DNA from: CALBPI01 sp039700805
GTDB taxonomy: Bacteria; Pseudomonadota; Gammaproteobacteria; Steroidobacterales; Woeseiaceae
Reading direction: 5' to 3'
DNA length: 11,399 nt
NCBI GenBank assembly: GCA_039700805.1
Contig: JBCAZE010000103.1
Span: 1-11,399 of the forward strand
In this document: piece by piece, positions 1-6,805 of the stretch
Layout of the letters: each line of letters starts with the position of its first letter
Numbering within the stretch: the first letter of the stretch is position 1
Position numbers and translations under genes: made by a program
Notes under the pieces: model-generated
Database searches by the model: none
Seen by the model: the letters and a program-made list of their open reading frames with translations, nothing else
What the model was told of the DNA's origin: nothing

Positions 1-20
1 GCGATGGAGGGGTAAGAAGC

Positions 21-1331
21 ATGAAAAGAATTCTGATCTTTGGTTTCGTCTCGTTGATGCTATCGGCAACGGCAGAGGCACAATTTCTCGACAAATTGAA
101 AGACGCGACGAAACGCGGCGCCGAACGTGCGGTGGAGCGAGAGGCGGAACGTCGCGCAGATGAGGCGGCCACCAAGGCGATCGATTCGGTGATTTGCGCG
201 GTGACGGATCTTGTGTGTATCCAGCGCGCTCGCGATGCGGGTCAGGACGTTGTCGTGACCGATGCGAACGGCGATGCACTGCCAGAGGACCAACAAGCAG
301 CGGCAATTTCGAACGCCGGTGCTGCGCCTGCAAGACCGGGTGAAGGGGTTTGGGCGAACTACGATTTCATCCCTGGCGATCGTCCTTTGTTCATTGAAGA
401 TTTCGAAGAGGAATATGTCGGTGATGTCCCGCGGCGAATTGGTTTCGTCAGCGGCAACATGGAAACCGTCGAGTGGCAAGGGCAACAGCTGATGCGAATC
501 ACGGCGGATTCAGGATTCACGATTGATCTTGCCGAGCAACTGCCAGATCGGTTTACGATCGAGTTCGACATTTATTCCACCAACTATTGGCATAGTTTGT
601 GTCTTGCGACAGGACCGCTGGATGCATCGGATAAACCGTTCAGTTGTTTTCAGGGTCGTGCCAAGAACTACAGCTCTGCGTTTTTTACAGTAGCGGATTA
701 CTTCAAAACAGGCATACGCGGCGGCAGTGGCGGTGTGAGTACCGCGCGACAGAATCGTATGCTCGAGCAGCTCACACCCGTTCGCATCATGGCCGACGGC
801 AAGTACGTCAAGATGTATCTTGGTGAGACACGCGTCGTGAATGTGCCGAACGCTGATTTGGCGCGCGGCAATCAGTTACACGTTCATATTGTCGGTGAGC
901 TGAGTCAGGAGAAACCGATGTACTTGGATAACCTCCGGGTCGCATCGGGTGGGCGCGAGATACTCTACAAACGGCTCATGGCCGATGGTCGATTCGCGAC
1001 CCAGGGGATTTTGTTTGCAACGGGCAGTGCGACGATACGCCCAGAGTCTACCCCGACGCTGAAGGAGATCGCACGTACGATGGACCGGTATCCCGATCTG
1101 AGACTGCGTATCGAAGGTCATACGGACACAATGGGCAGCGCGGCGACCAACAAGGCGCTCAGTACGGCGAGAGCAGATGCTGTGCGCGAACATTTGATGG
1201 AAGCCTATGGAATTAGTGGCGACAGGCTCGAGTCCGATGGCTTTGGTCCGGACAAGCCTGTTGCGGACAACGGTACGCCGGAGGGGCGTCAGCAGAATCG
1301 ACGCGTCGAGCTCGTTCGTCTTACAACTTAG
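21..1331 (+). CDS. OmpA-family exported protein with a LamG-like central domain
   Basis: This 436-residue exported protein probably sits at the outer membrane or in the periplasm and binds peptidoglycan through its C-terminus. A Sec signal peptide (MKR, then a hydrophobic stretch, cut near AEA-Q at residue 20) leads into a highly charged, probably helical segment (about 22-56) and a close cysteine pair, C59 and C66. The middle (about 118-320) has the beta-rich look of a concanavalin/LamG-like sandwich: DFEEEYVGD near its start, TIEFDIY in the middle, and YLDNLRVASGG at its end. Residues 329-436 are a standard OmpA domain, with FATGSATI, HTDTMGS (D369), NKALSTARADAV and the arginine motif NRRVE (R427/R428), which in the family contact diaminopimelate. 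The start is supported by GGAGGGG at 7-12, just upstream. The OmpA domain is certain by motif. The central fold is inferred from pattern only, and its ligand is unknown. Confidence 0.9.
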   Translation: MKRILIFGFVSLMLSATAEAQFLDKLKDATKRGAERAVEREAERRADEAATKAIDSVICAVTDLVCIQRARDAGQDVVVTDANGDALPEDQQAAAISNAGAAPARPGEGVWANYDFIPGDRPLFIEDFEEEYVGDVPRRIGFVSGNMETVEWQGQQLMRITADSGFTIDLAEQLPDRFTIEFDIYSTNYWHSLCLATGPLDASDKPFSCFQGRAKNYSSAFFTVADYFKTGIRGGSGGVSTARQNRMLEQLTPVRIMADGKYVKMYLGETRVVNVPNADLARGNQLHVHIVGELSQEKPMYLDNLRVASGGREILYKRLMADGRFATQGILFATGSATIRPESTPTLKEIARTMDRYPDLRLRIEGHTDTMGSAATNKALSTARADAVREHLMEAYGISGDRLESDGFGPDKPVADNGTPEGRQQNRRVELVRLTT

Positions 1332-1412
1332 TCGTTTCCTCAAAGACTGGATGCTTATTGCACGATTCCTGCACATTCCATGGATAGCCTTATCACCGAT
1401 CGTAAGACGGTG

Positions 1413-1437
1413 CGACGCGCTGAATGGCGGCGCGTCG
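1413..1437 (+). other. GC-rich hairpin upstream of the four-cysteine protein gene
   Basis: CGACGCGC at 1413-1420 pairs perfectly with GCGCGTCG at 1430-1437 around a nine-base loop. It lies in the 132-base gap after the OmpA gene and 26 bases before the next start codon. No T-tract follows, so it is not a classical intrinsic terminator. It could slow transcription, protect an mRNA end or be accidental. Confidence 0.35.
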
Positions 1438-1463
1438 TCCGAATTGAAGAGAGTGATTGAGGT

Positions 1464-1793
1464 ATGAACATGGTGACCGAGACGAGAACAATGAAGCGAT
1501 GGTCGGCGCTTGCACCCGTGATGATGCTGGCATGTGCTGGTGCGACAGCCGACGATAATCGCGGCCCTAGGCGGGGGCCACCACCCGAAGCCTTCGAGGC
1601 TTGTGCGGAAAAAGTCCAAGGAGACGTCTGTGGCTTCACAGGTCGGCGTGGCACTGTCGAGGGTATGTGTGAAATCCCGAGAGGTGGCGAAGACGGCTTG
1701 GTTTGTGCACCGGAGCATCGTCGCGGTGGCCCGGACCGGCCGCCAGCAGATGATCCTAACGACGGCGCGGATACTGAAGACGACCAGGAGTGA
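1464..1793 (+). CDS. small secreted four-cysteine protein
   Basis: This 109-residue protein has no function I can name. Counting from the first ATG, residues 10-29 form a signal peptide (MKRW, hydrophobic core, ATA-D cleavage at 29). A short mature domain holds four cysteines (C47, C56, C69, C81) in the order EACAEK, GDVCGF, GMCEIP, LVCAPE, followed by a proline- and acid-rich tail (about 88-109) likely to be disordered. The spacing AC-x8-C-x12-C-x11-C resembles small exported proteins I have seen in Gram-negative genomes, with two probable disulfides. C24 lies in the hydrophobic core, but the preceding residues (M-L-A) are a poor lipobox. There are two possible starts. The ATG at 1464 has a purine-rich AAGAGAG upstream; the ATG at 1491 gives a more typical signal peptide and a 100-residue protein. 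The gene may be cotranscribed with the OmpA gene. Confidence 0.72.
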   Translation: MNMVTETRTMKRWSALAPVMMLACAGATADDNRGPRRGPPPEAFEACAEKVQGDVCGFTGRRGTVEGMCEIPRGGEDGLVCAPEHRRGGPDRPPADDPNDGADTEDDQE

Positions 1794-1794
1794 G

Positions 1795-1835
1795 TCTTGG
1801 CGTTTGTGCAACCCTGATTGGAGGTATCGCCAAGA
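1795..1835. repeat. inverted repeat between convergent genes
   Basis: TCTTGGCG at 1795-1802 and CGCCAAGA at 1828-1835 form a perfect eight-base inverted repeat with a 25-base interior. It fills the gap between the stop of the small secreted protein gene and the stop of the minus-strand protease gene. The position suits a shared terminator, but the loop is long and neither strand has a T-tract next to the stem. Confidence 0.3.
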
Positions 1836-1846
1836 ATCTGCTCCTC

Positions 1847-2629
1847 TTAGGCGGTGTCCTCTGATCGGGGTTTTTGTAACGCACGTCGTTTGCGACGCAT
1901 AGCGCGGTACGTATCACGTTGTCTACGAATCAATGTGAGCGGGTAGAAGTCGCCGATCAGATGCGCGCCAAACGCAGCAACAATACCGAATGGCGAAAAC
2001 AGCAGTACGATGTTGAGACAATAGAACCCTGCGTGGAACCAAAGAATTCTTGTGCCTTGGTATGCGTGGGCGGCAAGACAGGCAATCAGACCCAAAGCAA
2101 CAAACGAAAGCCGCGCGTCGAACAGATTGCCGAGAAAGTAAACCAGAAAGCCGCGGTACAGTAGCTCCTCGGTAAACGGATTGAGCGCGAGCGCGACTCT
2201 TAGTCTCCAGACCTTATCCTTATCGCGTGGCCAGATGCTGCGAGCGCCGATGTAGGCAGCTGCCGTCATCTCATCGCTGGCACCGAGTCTTCGAATGATC
2301 CATTCGAAAATCGCAACGAAGATCGCATAGCTGAGACAGCCGGCGATAAATGCCAGCGGCCAATAGTAGCCGAGTGGTTGAAAACCAAAATCCCTGGGGT
2401 CGGGTTGGGCAACAACAACATAGTAACCACTCAGCGCGACCAACAGCCATTGGCCACTGAAAAGTCCATCAACGAACTGGTTCGACGTGCGGGATGGCAG
2501 TTTTAGTAACCAATCATCGCTGTTATCTCGCATTTTCCAAGCGGTCGCGACACCGTTCCACATGGCGCCGACGATCAAGAAAACAAAGCTTGCTACCAAT
2601 AGGGTTTCGGTGAAGCTGAAATCGTTCAT
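1847..2629 (-). CDS. CPBP-family intramembrane glutamic protease (CAAX/Abi type)
   Basis: This is a 260-residue multi-pass inner-membrane protein of the CPBP (CaaX protease and bacteriocin-processing, Abi) superfamily. In characterised members a catalytic glutamate and histidines act inside the membrane. The family motifs are visible: EELLYR (E154, E155, R159), a histidine in LAAHAYQG (H188), and HLIGD (H223, D227). Hydrophobic segments lie near 8-26, 62-75, 90-112, 144-150, 160-190, 196-212 and 214-233. The C-terminus (about 234-260) is rich in arginine and lysine and should face the cytoplasm. I chose the ATG at 2629, with AAGAAAG shortly upstream; a GTG at 2638 would add three residues. 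The gene is divergent from the beta-propeller gene across 141 bases. The substrate is unknown. Bacterial relatives act in peptide processing, bacteriocin self-immunity or membrane-protein turnover, and nothing nearby selects among these. Confidence 0.85.
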   Translation of the reverse strand: MNDFSFTETLLVASFVFLIVGAMWNGVATAWKMRDNSDDWLLKLPSRTSNQFVDGLFSGQWLLVALSGYYVVVAQPDPRDFGFQPLGYYWPLAFIAGCLSYAIFVAIFEWIIRRLGASDEMTAAAYIGARSIWPRDKDKVWRLRVALALNPFTEELLYRGFLVYFLGNLFDARLSFVALGLIACLAAHAYQGTRILWFHAGFYCLNIVLLFSPFGIVAAFGAHLIGDFYPLTLIRRQRDTYRAMRRKRRALQKPRSEDTA

Positions 2630-2770
2630 CAATTGCACTTTCTTAAGCAGCCATTGCTGGCATCATACGTGAACGAAATTTGTTTTTGCGTGCTGCGCGT
2701 CGGTGTTGTCAGGCATGGTTGTGCTGGCCTCGTACGTGATAGCGATAACGAAAAGGTAGCGTTCTTCATC
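2630..2770. promoter_or_regulatory. divergent intergenic region (protease / beta-propeller)
   Basis: This 141-base gap must hold the start signals of two divergent genes. TACGTGA occurs twice in the same orientation, at 2666-2672 and 2733-2739. On the minus strand a TATGAT hexamer (complement of 2662-2667) could be a -10 element for the protease gene, but I see no convincing -35 partner. Promoter positions are unproven. Confidence 0.3.
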
Positions 2771-3877
2771 ATGCGAACAATCGTCAAAATCACAGTAGTT
2801 CTACTCGGCGTTGCGATCATCTATCTATCCTTTTGGCCAACGCCTCTTGAGCCCGTTGCCTGGGAAGCGCCTGCTGATACGGGGTTCACAGGCGACTACG
2901 CTGCCAATGATCGTCTGTCCGATATGACGTTGATTCCGGTGGCCGGCGAGACGGCACCTGAGGATATCGCAGCGATCAACCTCGATGGTGTATTGACACT
3001 CTTTGCATCCTCGAAATCCGGCGCGATCCTACGTATCGACCCGGTGTCGCTCGATGTTTCAGTGTTCGCAAGAACAGGTGGGGTACCGCTCGGTATCGAA
3101 TTCTTGGACGACGGCACGTTGCTTGTCGCGGACGCGTTCAAAGGATTGCTGTCGATTTCACCGGTCGGCGACGTTCGTGTGCTCACCGATAGCGTTAACG
3201 GCGAGCCGATTCTCTACGCGGATGATCTCGACATCGGTCCAGACGGTGTCATCTACTTCTCAGATGCATCACAACGTTTCGGTGCTGAGGCGATCGGTGG
3301 TTCGATGGCCGCGAGTGAGCTTGATATTCTTGAGCAGAGCCGGACCGGAAGAATCCTCGCCTATGACCCAAAACTCAACGCGACAACGGTGTTTGCCGAT
3401 GATTTGAGTTTTGCCAATGGTGTTGCCATCACCGAAGACGGAAGTGCCTTACTCGTGGCCGAGACGGGTAGGTATCGTGTTTGGAAGTATGACTTATCTG
3501 ATCGATCGCAAAAGGCGCCGGAGTTGTTGTTGGACAATCTGCCGGGCTTTCCTGACAACATAAACCGTGGACCATTGGTCGATGGCCAGCAAACCTACTT
3601 GCTCGGTCTCGCCGCCCCGAGGCTACCGGTTGTCGATACACTTTCGAATAGCCCAATGATGCGAAAGGTGATTTCGCGATTGCCGCAATGGCTGAAACCG
3701 GCGCCGGAAGTCTACAGCATCGTCATTCAATTCACGGCGGATGGACGCGTACTGCAAACATGGCAGGACCCGGGCGGTCGATTGCCTTCGACAACGGGTG
3801 GTCTGGTGCCTGGCGACGGCTATCTGTACATCACGAGTGTCACGGCGTCATCGATCGGTCGTGTGCCGTATCCCTAA
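2771..3877 (+). CDS. membrane-anchored strictosidine-synthase-like / SMP-30 beta-propeller protein
   Basis: This 368-residue protein has one N-terminal membrane anchor (about 4-22) followed by a six-bladed beta-propeller on the periplasmic side. Its motifs match the strictosidine-synthase-like/SMP-30 superfamily, especially the animal APMAP type: PLGIE (106-110), LLVADAFKGLL (118-128), IYFSDAS (161-167), TGRILAYDP (192-200), FANGVAI (214-220) and LPGFPDNI (257-264). Family members are lactonases, arylesterases or, rarely, plant Pictet-Spenglerases. Bacterial members of this branch mostly lack a known substrate, so hydrolysis of a lactone or ester is only a guess. An in-frame ATG at 2633 would add 46 residues, but those residues look unlike a leader and overlap the divergent protease start. 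The ATG at 2771 gives a clean MRTIVK-type anchor. Its ribosome-binding site is weak (AAAAGG about 15 bases upstream). Confidence 0.85.
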   Translation: MRTIVKITVVLLGVAIIYLSFWPTPLEPVAWEAPADTGFTGDYAANDRLSDMTLIPVAGETAPEDIAAINLDGVLTLFASSKSGAILRIDPVSLDVSVFARTGGVPLGIEFLDDGTLLVADAFKGLLSISPVGDVRVLTDSVNGEPILYADDLDIGPDGVIYFSDASQRFGAEAIGGSMAASELDILEQSRTGRILAYDPKLNATTVFADDLSFANGVAITEDGSALLVAETGRYRVWKYDLSDRSQKAPELLLDNLPGFPDNINRGPLVDGQQTYLLGLAAPRLPVVDTLSNSPMMRKVISRLPQWLKPAPEVYSIVIQFTADGRVLQTWQDPGGRLPSTTGGLVPGDGYLYITSVTASSIGRVPYP

Positions 3878-3937
3878 AGACTGCATTGTGTGACCCGTCT
3901 CAACGTATCCCTCGTTCGCTGACAGTAGGCTTAACGC

Positions 3938-4180
3938 ATGCAATGGATAGGCGCAATGTTCTTTTCTGCGGTGGCGGTGTATCTCTTATACCTGTTAGCC
4001 GATGCGATACGTTCTGGCAGCATTTGGGTTCGCGGTGCACGCGAGGGGAATTTCTCTCTCCGAACCTTTGCCCACAAGCGCCATCGAGCAGAGGAGCCGC
4101 AAGTCTTCTGGGGTGTCTTCGTATTTTATGCCGCGGCGCTCGCCTATGTCGTCTGGCTGGTGTTGTATTTGCTACCGTGA
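3938..4180 (+). CDS. small two-helix membrane protein, function unknown
   Basis: I do not recognise this 80-residue protein. It has two strongly hydrophobic segments (about 4-22 and 56-79) separated by a basic, polar loop with several arginines and histidines (24-53, including RTFAHKRHRAEE). Both ends are probably periplasmic with the loop in the cytoplasm, following the positive-inside rule. It starts 60 bases after the beta-propeller stop on the same strand and could be its downstream operon partner. The upstream sequence (GTAGGC) is only a weak ribosome-binding site. The alternating hydrophobic and basic pattern supports a real gene. Confidence 0.6.
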   Translation: MQWIGAMFFSAVAVYLLYLLADAIRSGSIWVRGAREGNFSLRTFAHKRHRAEEPQVFWGVFVFYAAALAYVVWLVLYLLP

Positions 4181-4189
4181 TGTCGTTTC

Positions 4190-4645
4190 TTAGTCGATGA
4201 ACATCATCGTGATCTCGGCATAGTATGTTGCGCCTGATGCACTGACGGCGATGCGCAGTGTGTCTGTCCTTGAAAGCGTCGCCCCCAGACTGCCACGCCA
4301 CAGCGTCGACGACGAGCCATCGGGTGTAAACGGCACCTCTGGGTCGAATGTCAGACCATCTGAACTGCGGGAGACAACGGCGGCGCTGATTGGGTGTTTA
4401 GGTCTTAGAAACAGCGAACCCCTTCGGCGCGTAGGTTCTATGACGAGCTCGAAATCACCATTTTTGAGAAGACACTGACCGCTCGCATAGCGACACACCG
4501 GTTGAGGGATCAGCGGATACGCCGCACCCTCAATTGCGGCGTGTGGCTGCTCCCCAACCAACCGGTCCACAGCAAACCAGGCCATGATTGCAAGAACTGG
4601 TGCGACCAACATGGCGACGACCACGTGTTTGTTGCGCCATATCAT
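4190..4645 (-). CDS. single-pass membrane-anchored protein, function unknown
   Basis: This 151-residue protein has no recognisable family. A basic N-terminus (MIWRNKH) leads to one hydrophobic segment (about 8-26), which is either a signal anchor or an uncleaved signal peptide. The remaining 120 residues should lie in the periplasm. They include a nearby cysteine pair (C51, C58) and a beta-strand-rich second half (DFELVIEP, GSLFLRPKHP, STLWRGSL, TLRIAVSASGATYYAEI), suggesting an immunoglobulin-like or small beta-sandwich domain. That fold is an inference. The gene starts 52 bases after the symporter large-subunit stop on the same strand, so it may be the last gene of that operon. Its stop faces the stop of the small membrane protein gene 9 bases away, leaving no room for a terminator between them. 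Confidence 0.65.
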   Translation of the reverse strand: MIWRNKHVVVAMLVAPVLAIMAWFAVDRLVGEQPHAAIEGAAYPLIPQPVCRYASGQCLLKNGDFELVIEPTRRRGSLFLRPKHPISAAVVSRSSDGLTFDPEVPFTPDGSSSTLWRGSLGATLSRTDTLRIAVSASGATYYAEITMMFID

Positions 4646-4697
4646 TGTGATCTTGGCATCGAAGGTTTAGTCGGTTTTGCTGGTGTACAGGCGAGGC

Positions 4698-6431
4698 TCA
4701 ATGATCCGCTAGCGCCGCGCCTGCTCCCGCTGGTACACGGATATGCTCAACTAAATCCTGTACTTCTTGCGGCGGCGCCGAAGTCATCGATGAAATGCCA
4801 AATGCGACGGTGAAGTTGACGATGGCCCCAATTGCGCCGAACGCATTCGGCTCGATACCGAAAAACCAGTTAGGCGATAGATCGCCAAGAAAAGAAGTAC
4901 TCTCGATAAACATCACGCCCTTGTGTTGAAACACGTAGAGCAGGGTGACGCTGATGCCGGCGAGCATACCTGCGATGGCGCCTTGCTTGTTCATGCGCTT
5001 TGAGAAAATACCCATCATTAGTGCGGGGAAAATGGATGATGCTGCTAGACCGAACGCCAATGCGACAGTGCCAGCAGCAAAGTCGGGTGGGTTGAACCCG
5101 AGGTAACCAGCTGCGGCGATTGCCCCCGCCATTGCAATGCGACTGGCCATGAGTTCCTGCTTCTCCGAAATGTCCGGTTTCAATACACCTTTGAGCAAGT
5201 CGTGAGATATCGCTGAAGAAATGGCGAGAAGTAGTCCTGCGGCGGTTGAAAGCGCGGCTGCGAGACCGCCGGCTGCGACCAAAGCGATCACCCAGTTGGG
5301 CAGACCAGCGATTTCGGGGTTCGCAAGCACCATGATGTCGTTGTCGACTTTGGTGAGCTCATTAACCGTTGCATCCGCCGAGTACTGAATCCGACCATCG
5401 TTGTTCTTGTCGGTAAACTCCAGAAGGCCTGTGCGTTCCCAATTGCGCACCCAATCGGGTCGCTGCTCGTAGCGCATGTATTCGCCGGCTGTGGGTTCGA
5501 TGGTGCTCATCAAATTGAGTCTTGCCATTGCCGCGACTGACGGCGCTGTCGTGTAGAGAATGGCGATGAACACCAAAGCCCAGCCAGCGGAGCTTCGCGC
5601 ATCTTTCACTTTGGGAACGGTGAAAAATCGAATGATGACATGTGGTAGCCCCGCTGTACCGATCATCAAGGACATCGTGTACATGAACATATTCGTCAAA
5701 CTGATGCGTGCGTTGGTTGTGTATTCCGCGAACCCGAGATCACGCACGACAGCGTCCAGTTTATCGAGCAAGAAAACATCCGTTCCCGCCATTGTTGATC
5801 CAAGGCCTAGCTGGGGAATCGGGTTGCCGGTGAGGTTGAGTGAGATGAAGATCGCTGGAATGGTGTAGGCGAGAATTAAGACGCAGTACTGCGCGATCTG
5901 CGTATAAGTGATGCCCTTCATGCCGCCCATCACGGCATAGAAAAAGACGATCGCCATGCCAATCGATAATCCAAGATCGTAATCGACCTCTAGGAATCGC
6001 GAAAACGCAACGCCAATGCCTTTCATCTGGCCAATCACATAGGTGACCGACGCAATAATCAGGCAGACGACAGCGACGATACGCGCGGCCTTGCTGTAGT
6101 AACGATCACCGATGAATTCGGGTACGGTGAACTTCCCGAACTTGCGAAGGTATGGCGCAAGCAACATAGCGAGCAACACATAACCGCCTGTCCAGCCCAT
6201 CAGAAAGACAGAACCGCCATAGCCCATGAATGCGATGAGTCCCGCCATGGATATGAATGACGCGGCCGACATCCAATCGGCCGCGGTGGCCATACCGTTT
6301 GCGATCGGGTTGATGCCGCCGCCCGCAACATAAAACTCTTTCGTGCTGCCCGCGCGTGCCCAAACGGCGATGCCGATATAGAGAAGGAAGGTCAGACCAA
6401 CAACGATGTAGGTGAGCGTCTTTAGTGTCAT
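4698..6431 (-). CDS. sodium:solute symporter large subunit (SSS family, VC_2705-like)
   Basis: This 577-residue inner-membrane transporter couples solute uptake to sodium entry. About thirteen hydrophobic segments and the sequences GGGINPIANGMATAADWMS (37-55), YVIGQMKGIGVAFSRF (131-146), GTAGLPHVIIRFF (258-270) and AALSTAAGLLLAISSAISHDL (392-412) are typical of the family. S395 and T396 correspond to the sodium-site serine-threonine pair known from PutP. The large, mostly polar extramembrane stretch at about 306-376 is a feature of the VC_2705 branch. It contains DKNNDGRIQY (341-350), which looks like the start of an EF-hand calcium loop. The gene begins 12 bases after the DUF4212 small-subunit gene, the usual arrangement for this branch. 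The substrate is uncertain. The wider relatives carry acetate and other short acids (ActP) or proline (PutP), and the neighbouring arginine/ornithine genes hint at an amino acid. Confidence 0.9.
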   Translation of the reverse strand: MTLKTLTYIVVGLTFLLYIGIAVWARAGSTKEFYVAGGGINPIANGMATAADWMSAASFISMAGLIAFMGYGGSVFLMGWTGGYVLLAMLLAPYLRKFGKFTVPEFIGDRYYSKAARIVAVVCLIIASVTYVIGQMKGIGVAFSRFLEVDYDLGLSIGMAIVFFYAVMGGMKGITYTQIAQYCVLILAYTIPAIFISLNLTGNPIPQLGLGSTMAGTDVFLLDKLDAVVRDLGFAEYTTNARISLTNMFMYTMSLMIGTAGLPHVIIRFFTVPKVKDARSSAGWALVFIAILYTTAPSVAAMARLNLMSTIEPTAGEYMRYEQRPDWVRNWERTGLLEFTDKNNDGRIQYSADATVNELTKVDNDIMVLANPEIAGLPNWVIALVAAGGLAAALSTAAGLLLAISSAISHDLLKGVLKPDISEKQELMASRIAMAGAIAAAGYLGFNPPDFAAGTVALAFGLAASSIFPALMMGIFSKRMNKQGAIAGMLAGISVTLLYVFQHKGVMFIESTSFLGDLSPNWFFGIEPNAFGAIGAIVNFTVAFGISSMTSAPPQEVQDLVEHIRVPAGAGAALADH

Positions 6432-6443
6432 GTTTTTCGCTCG

Positions 6444-6692
6444 CTATTCTTCGACGCTGAATTGCTTATCCAGCTTTTTCATTCGGAATGCATAGAAAAA
6501 TATCAGTGCGACGAAGACGTAAATGGACCCTTGCTGCGCGAACCAGAAACCGAGCTTGAATCCGCCAAGACGGATCTCGTTGAGCGGCTCGACCAGAATG
6601 ATGCCAAAGCCGAACGACACGACGAACCAGATCGTCATGCAAACGGCAACGAGTCTCAGGTTTGCAGCCCAATAAGTGGTTGGCTTCGACAT
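6444..6692 (-). CDS. symporter small subunit (DUF4212 family)
   Basis: This 82-residue membrane protein is the small partner of the adjacent sodium:solute symporter. It has two transmembrane helices (about 12-34 and 45-69) and the hallmark segments VSFGFGIILVEPLN (25-38), GGFKLGFWFAQQGSIYVF (43-60) and YAFRMKKLDKQFSVEE (67-82). These closely match the DUF4212 'putative solute:sodium symporter small subunit' family, which is found next to VC_2705-type transporters. A strong G-rich ribosome-binding site (complement of 6701-6706) lies eight bases before the ATG. The gene sits 12 bases upstream of the large subunit, consistent with coupled translation of a two-subunit carrier. Its biochemical role is not established. 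Confidence 0.9.
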   Translation of the reverse strand: MSKPTTYWAANLRLVAVCMTIWFVVSFGFGIILVEPLNEIRLGGFKLGFWFAQQGSIYVFVALIFFYAFRMKKLDKQFSVEE

Positions 6693-6805
6693 TGCGTATT
6701 CCCCCCGGAGTACGATTCTCGCAATAGTGCTCAGACGACGTGTGGTCGCTATCTGCTGTCGACTTTAGTCGCTATCGCATGCTGTTGTATACAGTTGGCG
6801 ATGGC
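6693..6805. promoter_or_regulatory. intergenic region upstream of the symporter genes
   Basis: This gap of 113 bases separates the Lrp-type gene from the symporter small-subunit gene, both on the minus strand. It holds a nine-base direct repeat, GTCGCTATC, at 6745-6753 and 6768-6776, and an eight-base palindrome TGTATACA at 6786-6793. Either could be a regulator site or part of a separate symporter promoter. No intrinsic terminator is visible, so read-through from the regulator gene is possible. Confidence 0.3.

Noticed and set aside
1534..1552. Lipobox for a lipoprotein in the small secreted protein (cysteine at residue 24)
   Set aside because: The residues before the cysteine are M-L-A, lacking the L/V/I at -3, while an ordinary ATA-D signal peptidase I site follows.
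876..1811. Long minus-strand open frame of 311 codons opposite the OmpA and small secreted protein genes
   Set aside because: It runs antisense across two well-supported genes and their gap. It has no family motif, and its residue mix (many R, C, H, T) is typical of a shadow frame.
1860..1876. CCTC...GGGG followed by TTTTT as an intrinsic terminator for the small secreted protein gene
   Set aside because: The stem would be only four pairs with a G-T pair, and it lies inside the end of the minus-strand protease gene.
2633..2770. Upstream in-frame ATG extending the beta-propeller protein by 46 residues
   Set aside because: The extension is cysteine-rich and unlike a leader, and it overlaps the divergent protease start. 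The ATG at 2771 gives a normal membrane anchor.
3688..4200. Plus-strand frame of 170 codons spanning the end of the beta-propeller gene and the small membrane protein gene
   Set aside because: It overlaps two better-supported genes in another frame and shows no domain, signal or membrane pattern of its own.
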